This document shows, piece by piece, positions 18,101 to 27,042 of a DNA stretch of 64,000 nt. Location: contig CANMEI010000007.1 in assembly GCA_947496695.1 (NCBI GenBank), positions 1-64,000 on the forward strand, given 5' to 3'. The DNA is from an uncultured Cellulophaga sp. Lineage in GTDB: Bacteria > Bacteroidota > Bacteroidia > Flavobacteriales > Flavobacteriaceae. Every line of letters begins with the position of its first letter. The stretch's first letter is position 1. A program made the translations under genes and the position numbers. Below the pieces are notes generated by a model. It was not told the DNA's origin, ran no database searches, and worked only from the letters and a program-made list of their open reading frames with translations.

Positions 18101-18102
18101 TT

Positions 18103-18750
18103 ATGGCTAAAAAAATAAAAATAGATGTTGTTTCTGATGTGGTTTGCCCATGGTGTGCCGTAGGATACAAACGATTAGAACAAGCAATTAAAGAAATGGG
18201 AATTCAAGATCAAATTGAATTAGAATGGCAACCATTTGAATTAAACCCACATATGCCAATTGAAGGTCAAGATTTAGGAGAACACATTGCAGAAAAATAT
18301 GGCTCTACACGTGAACAACAAAAAGAATCTCAAGAACGATTGACAGAATTTGGAGCTGAGCTTGACTTTAAATTCGATTATTTTGAAGGCATGCGTATGG
18401 TAAATACGTTTGATGCTCATGTATTATTAGAATATGCTCATGAACAAGGCAAACAAACGGAACTTAAAATACGTTTATTAAATGCTTTTTTTGGTGAACG
18501 TAAAGATGTATCAAAAAGAGAAGTTTTAAAACAAGAACTTGAAGCTGTTGGATTAAACGCTACTGAAGCATTTGCCGTTTTAGACAATAAAGAAGCTAGA
18601 AATAAGGTTAAAGATACTGAAAAATATTGGCACAGTTTAGGTGTAAACTCCGTACCAACTGTTGTTTTTAATAAAAAAAGTGCCGTAACTGGCGCACAAC
18701 CAGTTACCGTTTTTAAACAAGTATTGACAGAATTATTAAACGAACAATAA
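18103..18750 (+). CDS. FrnE/DsbA-family thiol oxidoreductase
   Basis: 215 residues, thioredoxin fold with a helical insertion as in FrnE/2-hydroxychromene-2-carboxylate isomerase-like proteins. The active site is VVCPWCAVGYKRLE (CPWC, about residues 15-18), and a cis-Pro region appears at GVNSVPTVVFN. There is no signal peptide, so it acts in the cytoplasm. FrnE-like proteins have been linked to oxidative-stress tolerance. It is the last gene of the TetR operon, followed by a hairpin terminator. Confidence 0.87.
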   Translation: MAKKIKIDVVSDVVCPWCAVGYKRLEQAIKEMGIQDQIELEWQPFELNPHMPIEGQDLGEHIAEKYGSTREQQKESQERLTEFGAELDFKFDYFEGMRMVNTFDAHVLLEYAHEQGKQTELKIRLLNAFFGERKDVSKREVLKQELEAVGLNATEAFAVLDNKEARNKVKDTEKYWHSLGVNSVPTVVFNKKSAVTGAQPVTVFKQVLTELLNEQ

Positions 18751-18763
18751 TTTTAGAAAATAT

Positions 18764-18812
18764 AAAAAATCCTAAAGAGCTGTAATCATATACTTCTCTA
18801 TTAGGATTTTTT
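18764..18812 (+). terminator. Terminator of the TetR redox operon
   Basis: Arms AAAAAATCCTAA (18764-18775) and TTAGGATTTTTT (18801-18812). The stem is extended imperfectly by AGAG/CTCT and ends in a T run. Confidence 0.75.
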
Positions 18813-19046
18813 ATTTCTTATAATCTGACAAAAATATTGTTAACTTTTTCTTACTTCATAAAATAAACTATTATTTTTCTTAAAAATTATATCACAAAAA
18901 CCTTATTCTTATAACTTTTTGCAAAATACAAGCTTTTTTAAAGACGTATTATTTTATAACAAAAAAACATAAGAATCTAATAAACAATTGATTAAAAATT
19001 AATTAAGCTAAAAACATCTACAAGAATTAAAATCACGTCATTTTTT

Positions 19047-19106
19047 ATTTAAAATTAGTCTAAATAAACATATAAGTTTGTTAACTTATTTTTAATAGGT
19101 CTAAAT
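19047..19106. promoter_or_regulatory. Tandem palindromes flanking the TonB-receptor -7 element
   Basis: Two 19-bp imperfect palindromes with the shared half TCTAAAT: ATTTAAAATTAGTCTAAAT (19047-19065) and ATTTTTAATAGGTCTAAAT (19088-19106). Between them TAAGTTTG (19073-19080) fits the -7 consensus. The word GTCTAAATAAA occurs in both. The position suggests repression by a metal-type regulator (Fur or DtxR-like), consistent with an iron-uptake receptor. The regulator's identity is inference. Confidence 0.5.
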
Positions 19107-19108
19107 AA

Positions 19109-21514
19109 ATGCGAATTTCAATTGTTATAATTACATATTTGTGTGCCAATTTTACATTCTCTCAAGCAGGTCAATTAACTGGAACGGTAGTATTAGAAAA
19201 TAACTCTCCAGTTATTCACGCACATATCAAAATTATTGAAACCAACCATACTGCAGTAACCGATTTTGATGGAAAATTTAAAATTAAAAATCTTACTTAC
19301 GGCACCTACACTTTAATAATATCGACAGTTGAAGCAAATAAAAAAAGTTTTTCTACAACTATTGACAAAGAAAAAAATACGCTTACTATTAATTTAAAAA
19401 GAAAAACAAATAAACTAAATGAAGTAATTATAAACGGAAAGAGTAAAGAAACAGAAAAAGAGACTTCTGGCTATTCCGTTAATGTCATAAAAACTAAAGA
19501 AGCTAGTATTCGAAACATTCAAACTAACGAATTATTAAACACTACAGTTGGTGTAAAAATTCGACAAAATGGAGGCTTAGGGTCCAATGTTACCTATAGT
19601 TTAAATGGATTATCAGGAAGTTCTATAAAAATTTTTATTGACGGAATTCCTACCTCTATTTACGGTTCTTCATTTAGTTTAAATAGTATGCCTCCTTCAA
19701 TGATTAAAAATATTGAAGTTTACAAAGGAGTTGTACCTGGTTACTTAGCTGATGATGCTCTTGGTGGAGCCATAAATATAGTACTACATAAGGGAGCAAA
19801 AAATAACTTTAATGCCTCAGTTTCTTATGGGTCTTTTAATACAGTTCAAGCTAGTGTAAATGGTTTACACCGTTTTGATAATTCTGGATTAACTATAAAA
19901 GCTTCACTCTTTAATAATTACTCTGATAATAATTACAAAGTTTCAGGCAGAACTGTTGTCACTACAGGTATTGGCGGTGTACAAACACCAATTACAGCCC
20001 GAAGGTTTAATGATGTTTATAGATCTACAGGAGGTATGGCGCAAATTGGCTTTACTAAAGTTAATTGGGCTGATCAGTTTTTTATAGGCTTTACCGCTTC
20101 TGATGATTATAAAGAAGTACAACATGGAGCTTTTATGACGATCAGGCCTTATAAAGATCGATTTTTAGAATCTGATGTATTATTAACAAACTTAATTTAT
20201 CAAAAAAAAGATTTTATTACTGAAGGTTTAGCTATAAATATAAACGGATTGTATGGTAAAAGAAATCGAGTTGTAAATGATACTGTCGCTACAGCATATA
20301 GTTGGACTGGCGAAAGAGCAATTGATTATAAAGGTGATGAATATGAATACACTTGGGGTTCTCAACAAGAAGGAGGACCTACGTTAGCCAAAATTAAAAG
20401 ACAAGTAGCTTCAATTAGAACTGGCTTATCATTTACAATTAACGAAAATCATAAAGTTCTAATAAACCATGCATATAATGGTATTGATAGAGAAGATAGT
20501 GATGATTTGTTATCTGTTTTAGAAAATACTTTTATAGGCACAAGAGATTTATATAAAAATATCTATTCCTTAACTTATGAATTAACGGCTTTAGAACAAA
20601 AATTAAGAGCAAGTATATTTGGGAAGTATTACCATCAAAAAACTATTAGTATTGATCCTGCTATTGCCGAAGATGAAAATGGCAATAATATAGTGGTTGA
20701 TGAAATTGTTAGTAGCAATAATAAAGACGAAGGGTACGGCTTTGCTACTTCATATAGTATAGTTCCAAATATTACATTGTTAGCCTCTGCAGAAAAAGCA
20801 ATTCGTTTACCTGATGAAACTGAAGTATTTGGTAATGACGGAGATAATGTAGTTGCAAACCCAACCATACAACCTGAAGTTAGTAATAACTTAAACTTAG
20901 GCTTTAGGCTCGGAAGGTTTAAATTTAAAAACCATCAATTTACTGTATCATCAAATTTCTTCATAAGAGATATTACAGATAGAATTGGATTACCAATTGA
21001 AAATTCTTTAAATATTGATGATGAACTAATAGTTTATGTAAACCAAGGAAATGCAAAATCCAAAGGTATAGATGCACAATTAAACTATAACTACAATACT
21101 AATTTAGGCTTAAATTTTAATATTTCTCATTTTGATTTAACTACAACAACTGATGCTGGTACAGAAATAAACATTCCAAATACACCTTTTTTTACTATGA
21201 ATGGAGGTCTGCAGTATTCTATTAAAAATCCATTTCATAAAAAAACACAATTGAACCTTTTCTACAGTATTTATTTCACTGGCGAATTCTCTTATTTAAA
21301 TATACCTGAAGGAGTTGGTGGAGCAGATTTTTTTAAAGTACCTGAACAAATATCGCAAGACCTTGGAATTAGTTATGCTTTTTCAGATAAAAAAACGGTA
21401 ATGAGTTTTGATATCAAAAATATTTTTGACAAACCTCTTTATGACAACTTACGCGTACAAAAACCAGGTAGAGCTTTTTACTTAAAATTAAATTATACAA
21501 TCAACAATTATTAA
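19109..21514 (+). CDS. TonB-dependent outer-membrane receptor
   Basis: 801 residues: signal peptide (cleavage after FTFSQ), a carboxypeptidase-regulatory-like beta domain (about 22-105, GTVVLENNSPVIHAHIKI), a plug domain (about 125-225, ending EVYKGVVPGYLADDALGGAINIVL), then a 22-strand-type barrel. The layout is of the siderophore/haem receptor class rather than SusC, being shorter and with no SusD partner. It is followed 10 bases later by a DUF4374 lipoprotein. TonB-dependent import of an iron chelate is likely, and the operator-like sites upstream support metal control. Confidence 0.88.
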   Translation: MRISIVIITYLCANFTFSQAGQLTGTVVLENNSPVIHAHIKIIETNHTAVTDFDGKFKIKNLTYGTYTLIISTVEANKKSFSTTIDKEKNTLTINLKRKTNKLNEVIINGKSKETEKETSGYSVNVIKTKEASIRNIQTNELLNTTVGVKIRQNGGLGSNVTYSLNGLSGSSIKIFIDGIPTSIYGSSFSLNSMPPSMIKNIEVYKGVVPGYLADDALGGAINIVLHKGAKNNFNASVSYGSFNTVQASVNGLHRFDNSGLTIKASLFNNYSDNNYKVSGRTVVTTGIGGVQTPITARRFNDVYRSTGGMAQIGFTKVNWADQFFIGFTASDDYKEVQHGAFMTIRPYKDRFLESDVLLTNLIYQKKDFITEGLAININGLYGKRNRVVNDTVATAYSWTGERAIDYKGDEYEYTWGSQQEGGPTLAKIKRQVASIRTGLSFTINENHKVLINHAYNGIDREDSDDLLSVLENTFIGTRDLYKNIYSLTYELTALEQKLRASIFGKYYHQKTISIDPAIAEDENGNNIVVDEIVSSNNKDEGYGFATSYSIVPNITLLASAEKAIRLPDETEVFGNDGDNVVANPTIQPEVSNNLNLGFRLGRFKFKNHQFTVSSNFFIRDITDRIGLPIENSLNIDDELIVYVNQGNAKSKGIDAQLNYNYNTNLGLNFNISHFDLTTTTDAGTEINIPNTPFFTMNGGLQYSIKNPFHKKTQLNLFYSIYFTGEFSYLNIPEGVGGADFFKVPEQISQDLGISYAFSDKKTVMSFDIKNIFDKPLYDNLRVQKPGRAFYLKLNYTINNY

Positions 21515-21524
21515 TCAATTCAAC

Positions 21525-22904
21525 ATGAAACGCACACTATTAAATTTTAAAACTTTAACCACTACATTTTTAACTATAAGTTTAATTACCTCTTGTAGTA
21601 GTGATGATACAGGTATTAATACCGAAACAGAAACTGAAACAGAAACTGAAACAGGAGAAGAATCTAGATGGATTACAGTTGCTGCTACTAAAATGGGTGA
21701 TGAAGCAGGTGACGGAAATGGAGGTACATTAATTTACAGTATCACTAGCGATGAAGCTAAAGATCCCTCAGTATCCATTTCTCCTTTTGAAAATGGATTT
21801 ACCGCACCATCAAACAGAACTGCTCGTTTACAATCATCAGAAGACGGAAGCACTATTTTTAATATTAGCTATGCTGGTGATACTGGCGGGACATATACTA
21901 AATATATTGTTGAAGGTGGCCAAACTTTTACTCAATCAGGTACAGAGGTAAGTATTGAGCCTTACGTAGGAACAGCACCAAGATGGATCAAATTATTTGA
22001 TGGTGATCAAACTGGAGCTGCAGTTTACGTATCAACAGAAAATGAAATCAGTGATAATGGAACTGAATTAGATACTTCTGATGATTATTACGTACGTACC
22101 AATGCAACAATTAGCGTTGTAACTCTAGATTTAGAAAACTCTTTAATAAATAACTTTCAAGAGCATAGTGTTCCCTTAAGTGATGAAGAAGAAGCTTTAG
22201 GATATTATATTTCGAGAATAGATATGCCAGTATTAAATGATGCTGGAGATAAATTATATATTGGTGCACGTTTAAGCAAACTTGACCCTGAAACAACAGA
22301 GACTGAAAGTGATTACGAAATTTTAGGTTCAAAAACTATTGTTTTAGATTACCCTTCTCTATTAAACCCATCAGTAATTACTTCAACTGTAGGTCATGGA
22401 AACACAAATGGTTACCGTAGTATTAATGCTTTTTTATATGATGGAAGTGTTTACCAAGCTAACCAAAGTGATCCTGAAGGTTCTTATATTTTAAAGATTG
22501 ATGCAGATAATGAATACGACGATTCTTATGTATTTAATTTAGATGATGCTTTAGGTGTAGAAGGCGCATATATTCTTGCATGGAGACCTGCTACAAATGG
22601 TAAAGCTGTAATAGCATACCGTCATGATGGATCAGAAGAAGGTGTCGCTGGTGCACAAGGGTTTTTCGCTTTAGCAGATTTAAATGCTAAAACCGCAACA
22701 AAAATTGATGCAATTCCTTACGATGCAGATTTCTACTTATTTCAATACCAAGGTTTTGTTGTTGATGGAACAGAAATTTATGTAACAGAAGCTCCTGTAG
22801 GTCAAAACGGAAATATTTATGTTATTGATACAGAAACGGGTGAAGTAACCAAAGGTGCTGAATTAATAAATGAAGAAGGTAGCCACTTTATAGGTACATT
22901 CTAA
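21525..22904 (+). CDS. DUF4374-like surface lipoprotein partner of the TonB receptor
   Basis: 459 residues. The signal ends in lipobox LITSC, followed by SSDDTG, and then a TETETETETETE linker encoded by a short 12-bp tandem repeat (about 21624-21652). The acidic, beta-rich body resembles DUF4374 beta-propeller proteins. Such proteins sit beside TonB receptors in Bacteroidota; XusB of Bacteroides thetaiotaomicron, as I recall, is a ferric-siderophore-binding lipoprotein of this kind. I infer capture of an iron complex at the surface. The PepSY membrane gene that often completes such loci is absent here. Confidence 0.75.
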   Translation: MKRTLLNFKTLTTTFLTISLITSCSSDDTGINTETETETETETGEESRWITVAATKMGDEAGDGNGGTLIYSITSDEAKDPSVSISPFENGFTAPSNRTARLQSSEDGSTIFNISYAGDTGGTYTKYIVEGGQTFTQSGTEVSIEPYVGTAPRWIKLFDGDQTGAAVYVSTENEISDNGTELDTSDDYYVRTNATISVVTLDLENSLINNFQEHSVPLSDEEEALGYYISRIDMPVLNDAGDKLYIGARLSKLDPETTETESDYEILGSKTIVLDYPSLLNPSVITSTVGHGNTNGYRSINAFLYDGSVYQANQSDPEGSYILKIDADNEYDDSYVFNLDDALGVEGAYILAWRPATNGKAVIAYRHDGSEEGVAGAQGFFALADLNAKTATKIDAIPYDADFYLFQYQGFVVDGTEIYVTEAPVGQNGNIYVIDTETGEVTKGAELINEEGSHFIGTF

Positions 22905-22956
22905 ATTAATATTATAGCATTAAGAAAATTAATGTGTAATTAAATATTACTAACAA

Positions 22957-22992
22957 AAAACCGCTATAAAAAATTGTTTTTATAGCGGTTTT
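22957..22992. terminator. Bidirectional terminator between convergent genes
   Basis: Perfect 16-bp arms, AAAACCGCTATAAAAA (22957-22972) and its complement (22977-22992), with a 4-nt loop and A/T runs at both ends. It ends the DUF4374 gene and the convergent minus-strand gene. Confidence 0.85.
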
Positions 22993-23021
22993 ACTTTAAA
23001 AGCACCTATATAAACTAATAT

Positions 23022-24326
23022 TTAAGTCTTTTGTTTTTTCTTTTTGGCGGCAGGAAATAGCACATTATTTAATATAAGTCTATAACCTGGCGAAGAAGGG
23101 TGTAATTCTAGTTCTGTTTTTGGGTCTCCTACCCTATGTTGATAATCTTCAGGGTCATGACCTCCATAAAATGTAAAAAAGCCTTTTCCTTTAATACCAT
23201 GAATATAACGAGCTTCTCCATTAATTTTATTTTCTCCTAAAACAAGCACAGTTGGCTTAACTTCATCTCTTTTGAATGAAGTAGTTTGACCCATAAAACC
23301 TTTTACCAAACTTGTGTGATTTTGACAAAGCATTGTTGGCACTGGATCCCATTTTGCTGAAAAATCCATTAATGAAAAATAATCAGACTCCTTAGCTATT
23401 TTACGTTTACTTGTCATATCTATTGATGAAAACTCATATACAAGCGGGTTTCGTTCTAATGTGAAATTAGTAAATGCAAAAGTTTTTTTATAATCCATTT
23501 TAGATTGATAGTTAGCATCTGAAGGATCACCATCAAACATAGCTTCGCAAATATCAACATTATCAGAAGCCGCTAAAGCAATATCAAAACTATCTGTTGC
23601 AGAACACATGGCAAACATAAATCCGCCACCTATTACGTAATTTCTAATCTTTAAAGCTACGGCTCTTTTTTCTTCTGAAACTTTTGAATATCCAAGTTTA
23701 GTAGCTAATGCTTCTGCATTTTGCTTTCCTTCTAAATACCAGGGTGCCGCTTTATATGATGCATAAAATTTTCCGTATTGACCTGTAAAATCTTCATGAT
23801 GTAAATGCAACCAATCAAATAAAACTAATTTATCTGTTAAAACATCTTCATCGTAAATGGTTTCATATGGTATTTCTGCATAGGTTAAAACCATAGTAAC
23901 AGCATCATCCCAAGGTTGTTTTCCTTTAGGACTATATACTGCAATTTTAGGAGCTTTTTCAAGTATTACTGCTTCTTGGTTTTTTGATGGACTTGATATT
24001 TCTTCTAAAATTGAATTGGTTACACCGTCTGAAATTATTTCAAAAGACACCCCACGTATTTGGCATTCTTTACGAATTACATCTCCATCAGGCAATAAAA
24101 AAGAACCTCCTCGGTAATTTAGTAGCCATTGTACTTTTTGTTGTTTTGACAATACCCAATACGTAATTCCATATGCTTTTAAATGATCTTTTTGGCTATC
24201 AGCATCCATTGGTATTAAAATAGATGATGCAGTTATAGTATATGAAAAAAGAAAGAGAATACTCGTATAAAGTATTCTCTTTCTTTTGTATTCAAATTTA
24301 TATTTTAAACTTTTAAAAAGGTACAT
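23022..24326 (-). CDS. Conserved secreted protein often annotated as asparagine synthetase B
   Basis: I take the ATG at 24326, which overlaps the end of dnaB by 14 bases; the frame is open to 24353. The N-terminus has a basic stretch and a hydrophobic segment (ILYTSILFLFSYTITASS), read as a signal peptide. I recognise the sequence (ILIPMDADSQKDHLKAYGITYW, GGGFMFAMCSATDSFDIALAA) from flavobacterial proteins annotated as asparagine synthetase B, but no ATP-PPi synthetase or Ntn-amidotransferase motif is visible. The Cys in FAMCSAT could be the nucleophile elbow of a class I amidotransferase-like fold (inference). Function unknown; probably co-transcribed with dnaB. Confidence 0.7.
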   Translation of the reverse strand: MYLFKSLKYKFEYKRKRILYTSILFLFSYTITASSILIPMDADSQKDHLKAYGITYWVLSKQQKVQWLLNYRGGSFLLPDGDVIRKECQIRGVSFEIISDGVTNSILEEISSPSKNQEAVILEKAPKIAVYSPKGKQPWDDAVTMVLTYAEIPYETIYDEDVLTDKLVLFDWLHLHHEDFTGQYGKFYASYKAAPWYLEGKQNAEALATKLGYSKVSEEKRAVALKIRNYVIGGGFMFAMCSATDSFDIALAASDNVDICEAMFDGDPSDANYQSKMDYKKTFAFTNFTLERNPLVYEFSSIDMTSKRKIAKESDYFSLMDFSAKWDPVPTMLCQNHTSLVKGFMGQTTSFKRDEVKPTVLVLGENKINGEARYIHGIKGKGFFTFYGGHDPEDYQHRVGDPKTELELHPSSPGYRLILNNVLFPAAKKKKQKT

Positions 24327-25863
24327 CATTATCATCAAAATCTGGTGCATCATTCATTGAACTACCAAAAGCTTGATCAGCGTTTGGCAAGTTTTTAGTC
24401 GCGAATGGATTTTCTTCTCCATCATTCATTTTTGATTGATACTCAAAAGGAGAATCAAAGTCATCTAAATTATCAAATTTACCTTGATTTCCAATAAATT
24501 TCAATCTAATATTCTCTAAACCACCGTTTCTGTGCTTTGCTACAATAAATTCACCTTGGCCTGCAGTTGGTGTACGCTCATCATCATCCCACTCATCAAT
24601 TTTATAGTATTCTGGTCTATATATAAAAGATACAATATCGGCATCTTGCTCAATAGCACCAGATTCCCTAAGGTCAGAAAGCAAAGGTCTTTTAGTACCA
24701 CCTCTAGTTTCAACCGCACGTGAAAGCTGTGATAACGCTATTACAGGTACACTAAGTTCTTTTGCTAATGCCTTTAAGTTACGCGAAATGGTAGAAATTT
24801 CTTGTTCACGGTTACCACCACCTTTTTGACTACCACCTGCTGTCATTAACTGTAAATAATCAATCATGATCATTTTAATACCGTGCTGAGAAGCTAAACG
24901 CCTTGCTTTTGCTCTAAGGTCAAAAATAGAAAGTGATGGTGTATCATCAATAAACAAAGGAGCTTTTTCCAAAGTTTTAACTTTCACATTTAATTGTTCC
25001 CATTCATGTTTCTCTAATTTACCTGTACGTAATTTTTCAGAAGACAAGCCTGTTTCAGAAGATATTAAACGTGTAATTAACTGTACAGATGACATCTCTA
25101 AAGAAAAGAAAGCTACTGGTATGTTTGAATTTACAGCCATGTTACGGGCCATAGATAAGGTAAGTGCTGTTTTACCCATACCAGGACGAGCTGCTATAAT
25201 TATTAAATCACTCGGTTGCCAACCAGAAGTAAGTTTATCAACTTTATCAAAACCTGATGGCACACCACTTAAACCTTCTTTACCTGCAATTTCTTCAATT
25301 CGTTTCTTTGCTTGAATTACTAAGTTTTGAGCAGTTTCAGCAGAACGTTTTAAATTTCCTTGGGTAACATCATATAATTTAGATTCTGCAGTATCTAATA
25401 AATCAAAAACATCAGTTGCTTCATCATAAGCTTCTTGAATAATTTCATTAGAAATTTTAATTAAGCTACGTTGAATATATTTTTGAAGAATAATACGTGC
25501 ATGAAACTCAATATGCGCAGAAGATGCTACTTTTTGAGTCAATTTTATCAAATAAAAATCACCACCTATAGCCTCTAATTTTCCGTTCTTCTTTAATTGA
25601 GAAGAAACAGTTAATAAATCGACTGGTTCAGAGGTTTCGAATAATTTAAAAATTGCCTCAAAAATAAATTTATGTGCGTCTTTATAGAAAACATCTGGAT
25701 GTAAGATATCGATAACCTCATCAATACCTTTTTTATCAATCATCATCGCACCAATCACAACCTCCTCTAAATCAACAGCTTGAGGCGGTATTTTCCCCTT
25801 TTCTAATTGAATTAGATTAGACTTATCGACTTTACGTCCTAATATTGGGCTAGGTTTCTCCAT
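24313..25863 (-). CDS. dnaB: Replicative DNA helicase DnaB
   Basis: 516 residues. The N-terminal helical domain (about 20-125) contains EEVVIGAMMIDKKGIDEVIDIL. The RecA-like helicase domain carries Walker A ARPGMGKTAL (about 225-235), Walker B MIMIDYLQLM and the RESGAIEQDADIV arginine-finger region. No intein interrupts it. The C-terminal tail is acidic and disordered (DAPDFDDNDVPF). It unwinds DNA at the replication fork. The downstream gene overlaps its end. Confidence 0.97.
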   Translation of the reverse strand: MEKPSPILGRKVDKSNLIQLEKGKIPPQAVDLEEVVIGAMMIDKKGIDEVIDILHPDVFYKDAHKFIFEAIFKLFETSEPVDLLTVSSQLKKNGKLEAIGGDFYLIKLTQKVASSAHIEFHARIILQKYIQRSLIKISNEIIQEAYDEATDVFDLLDTAESKLYDVTQGNLKRSAETAQNLVIQAKKRIEEIAGKEGLSGVPSGFDKVDKLTSGWQPSDLIIIAARPGMGKTALTLSMARNMAVNSNIPVAFFSLEMSSVQLITRLISSETGLSSEKLRTGKLEKHEWEQLNVKVKTLEKAPLFIDDTPSLSIFDLRAKARRLASQHGIKMIMIDYLQLMTAGGSQKGGGNREQEISTISRNLKALAKELSVPVIALSQLSRAVETRGGTKRPLLSDLRESGAIEQDADIVSFIYRPEYYKIDEWDDDERTPTAGQGEFIVAKHRNGGLENIRLKFIGNQGKFDNLDDFDSPFEYQSKMNDGEENPFATKNLPNADQAFGSSMNDAPDFDDNDVPF

Positions 25864-25973
25864 AGTATGCGAAAGTATGAAATTAACTTTCAGTTAACAT
25901 TAAAAATTAGTATTCACTGTTCACAACTCATCAACAATTAACATGTTAATAAGTTACAATTTTGTGTTGATAA

Positions 25974-26007
25974 CAAAAAAAATCTGAAGAACTAATTCTT
26001 CAGATTT
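25974..26007 (-). terminator. Terminator after accA
   Basis: Perfect 12-bp arms AAATCTGAAGAA (25980-25991) and TTCTTCAGATTT (25996-26007) with a CTAA loop. On the minus strand a T run follows, 24 bases after the accA stop. Confidence 0.8.
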
Positions 26008-26031
26008 GAAATTTATGCCTGAAAACAAGAA

Positions 26032-26985
26032 TTAGTCATTAAACACACCCATATTGGCATATTTATTCATCCTTGTATTTATTAGTTCTTTTGGTGATAA
26101 CTTTTTTAATTCCTCAAAATGAGAAATTATTTTATTTTTCACTATTTCAAAAGTCTTATCTCTATAACTATGCGCACCACCTACAGGTTCTCTAACTATT
26201 TCATCAATAAGTTTAAGTTTTTTCATATCAGTAGCTGTAAGTTTTAAAGCTTCAGCTGCCTGTTCTTTATATTCCCAGCTTCTCCATAATATTGAAGAAC
26301 AAGATTCTGGAGATATTACAGAATACCAAGTATTCTCTAACATTAATACTTTATCACCAACACCAATACCTAATGCTCCTCCAGAAGCACCTTCACCAAT
26401 TATAGTAACTATAATTGGTACTTTTAAACGTGTCATTTCTAAAATATTACGAGCAATAGCTTCACCTTGTCCACGTTCTTCTGCCTCAATACCTGGGTAA
26501 GCACCAGGAGTATCAACAAAACATACTACAGGAATATTAAATTTTTCTGCAGATTTCATTAAACGTAAAGCTTTACGGTACCCTTCAGGGTTAGGCATAC
26601 CAAAATTACGATATTGACGTGTTTTAGTATTATATCCTTTCTGTTGGCCTACAAACATAAATGTTTGATCTCCTATTTTACCCAAACCGCCAATCATGGC
26701 TTTATCGTCTTTTACATTTCTATCACCATGAAGTTCTAAAAATGTATCACCACAAATACCTTTGATATAATCAAGAGTATACGGCCTATTAGGGTGTCTT
26801 GAAAGTTGAACTCTCTGCCAAGCAGTAAGGTTTTTGTATATATCTTTACGGGTTTCAAGTAATTTTTTCTCTATTTGCTTACAAGTTTCTGTTACATCAA
26901 CTTCACTTTCCTCGCCAATAATCATGCACTTATCCAACTGCTCTTCAAGCTCTTTGATGGGAAGTTCAAACTCTAAGTATTCCAT
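26032..26985 (-). CDS. accA: Acetyl-CoA carboxylase carboxyltransferase subunit alpha
   Basis: 317 residues, the expected length. It carries the crotonase-like carboxyltransferase core: [25 protein letters not shown], then [16 protein letters not shown]. It transfers carboxyl from biotin to acetyl-CoA to give malonyl-CoA for fatty-acid synthesis, as a complex with AccD. A -7 element (TATATTTG on the minus strand) lies at 27016-27023, 30 bases before the start. Confidence 0.96.
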   Translation of the reverse strand: MEYLEFELPIKELEEQLDKCMIIGEESEVDVTETCKQIEKKLLETRKDIYKNLTAWQRVQLSRHPNRPYTLDYIKGICGDTFLELHGDRNVKDDKAMIGGLGKIGDQTFMFVGQQKGYNTKTRQYRNFGMPNPEGYRKALRLMKSAEKFNIPVVCFVDTPGAYPGIEAEERGQGEAIARNILEMTRLKVPIIVTIIGEGASGGALGIGVGDKVLMLENTWYSVISPESCSSILWRSWEYKEQAAEALKLTATDMKKLKLIDEIVREPVGGAHSYRDKTFEIVKNKIISHFEELKKLSPKELINTRMNKYANMGVFND

Positions 26986-27015
26986 GAATTCTCCTGTTTA
27001 TTTTTAATCTAGAGA

Positions 27016-27023
27016 CAAATATA
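27016..27023 (-). promoter_or_regulatory. -7 element of the accA promoter
   Basis: TATATTTG on the minus strand fits TAnnTTTG. No clear -33 TTG is visible at 19-21 bases. Confidence 0.5.
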
Positions 27024-27042
27024 AAACATTAAATAGGGATGT

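Larger units (their letters stand above)
18751..19108. other. Intergenic region before the TonB receptor
   Basis: 358 bases. It contains a terminator of the preceding operon (18764-18812) and, near the 3' end, a -7 element between two operator-like palindromes (19047-19106). The AT-rich middle, 18813-19046, shows no ORF or clear structure that I can support. Confidence 0.6.

Noticed and set aside
24313..25863. Possible intein in dnaB
   Set aside because: The protein is 516 residues with uninterrupted Walker A and B regions, so no intein is present.
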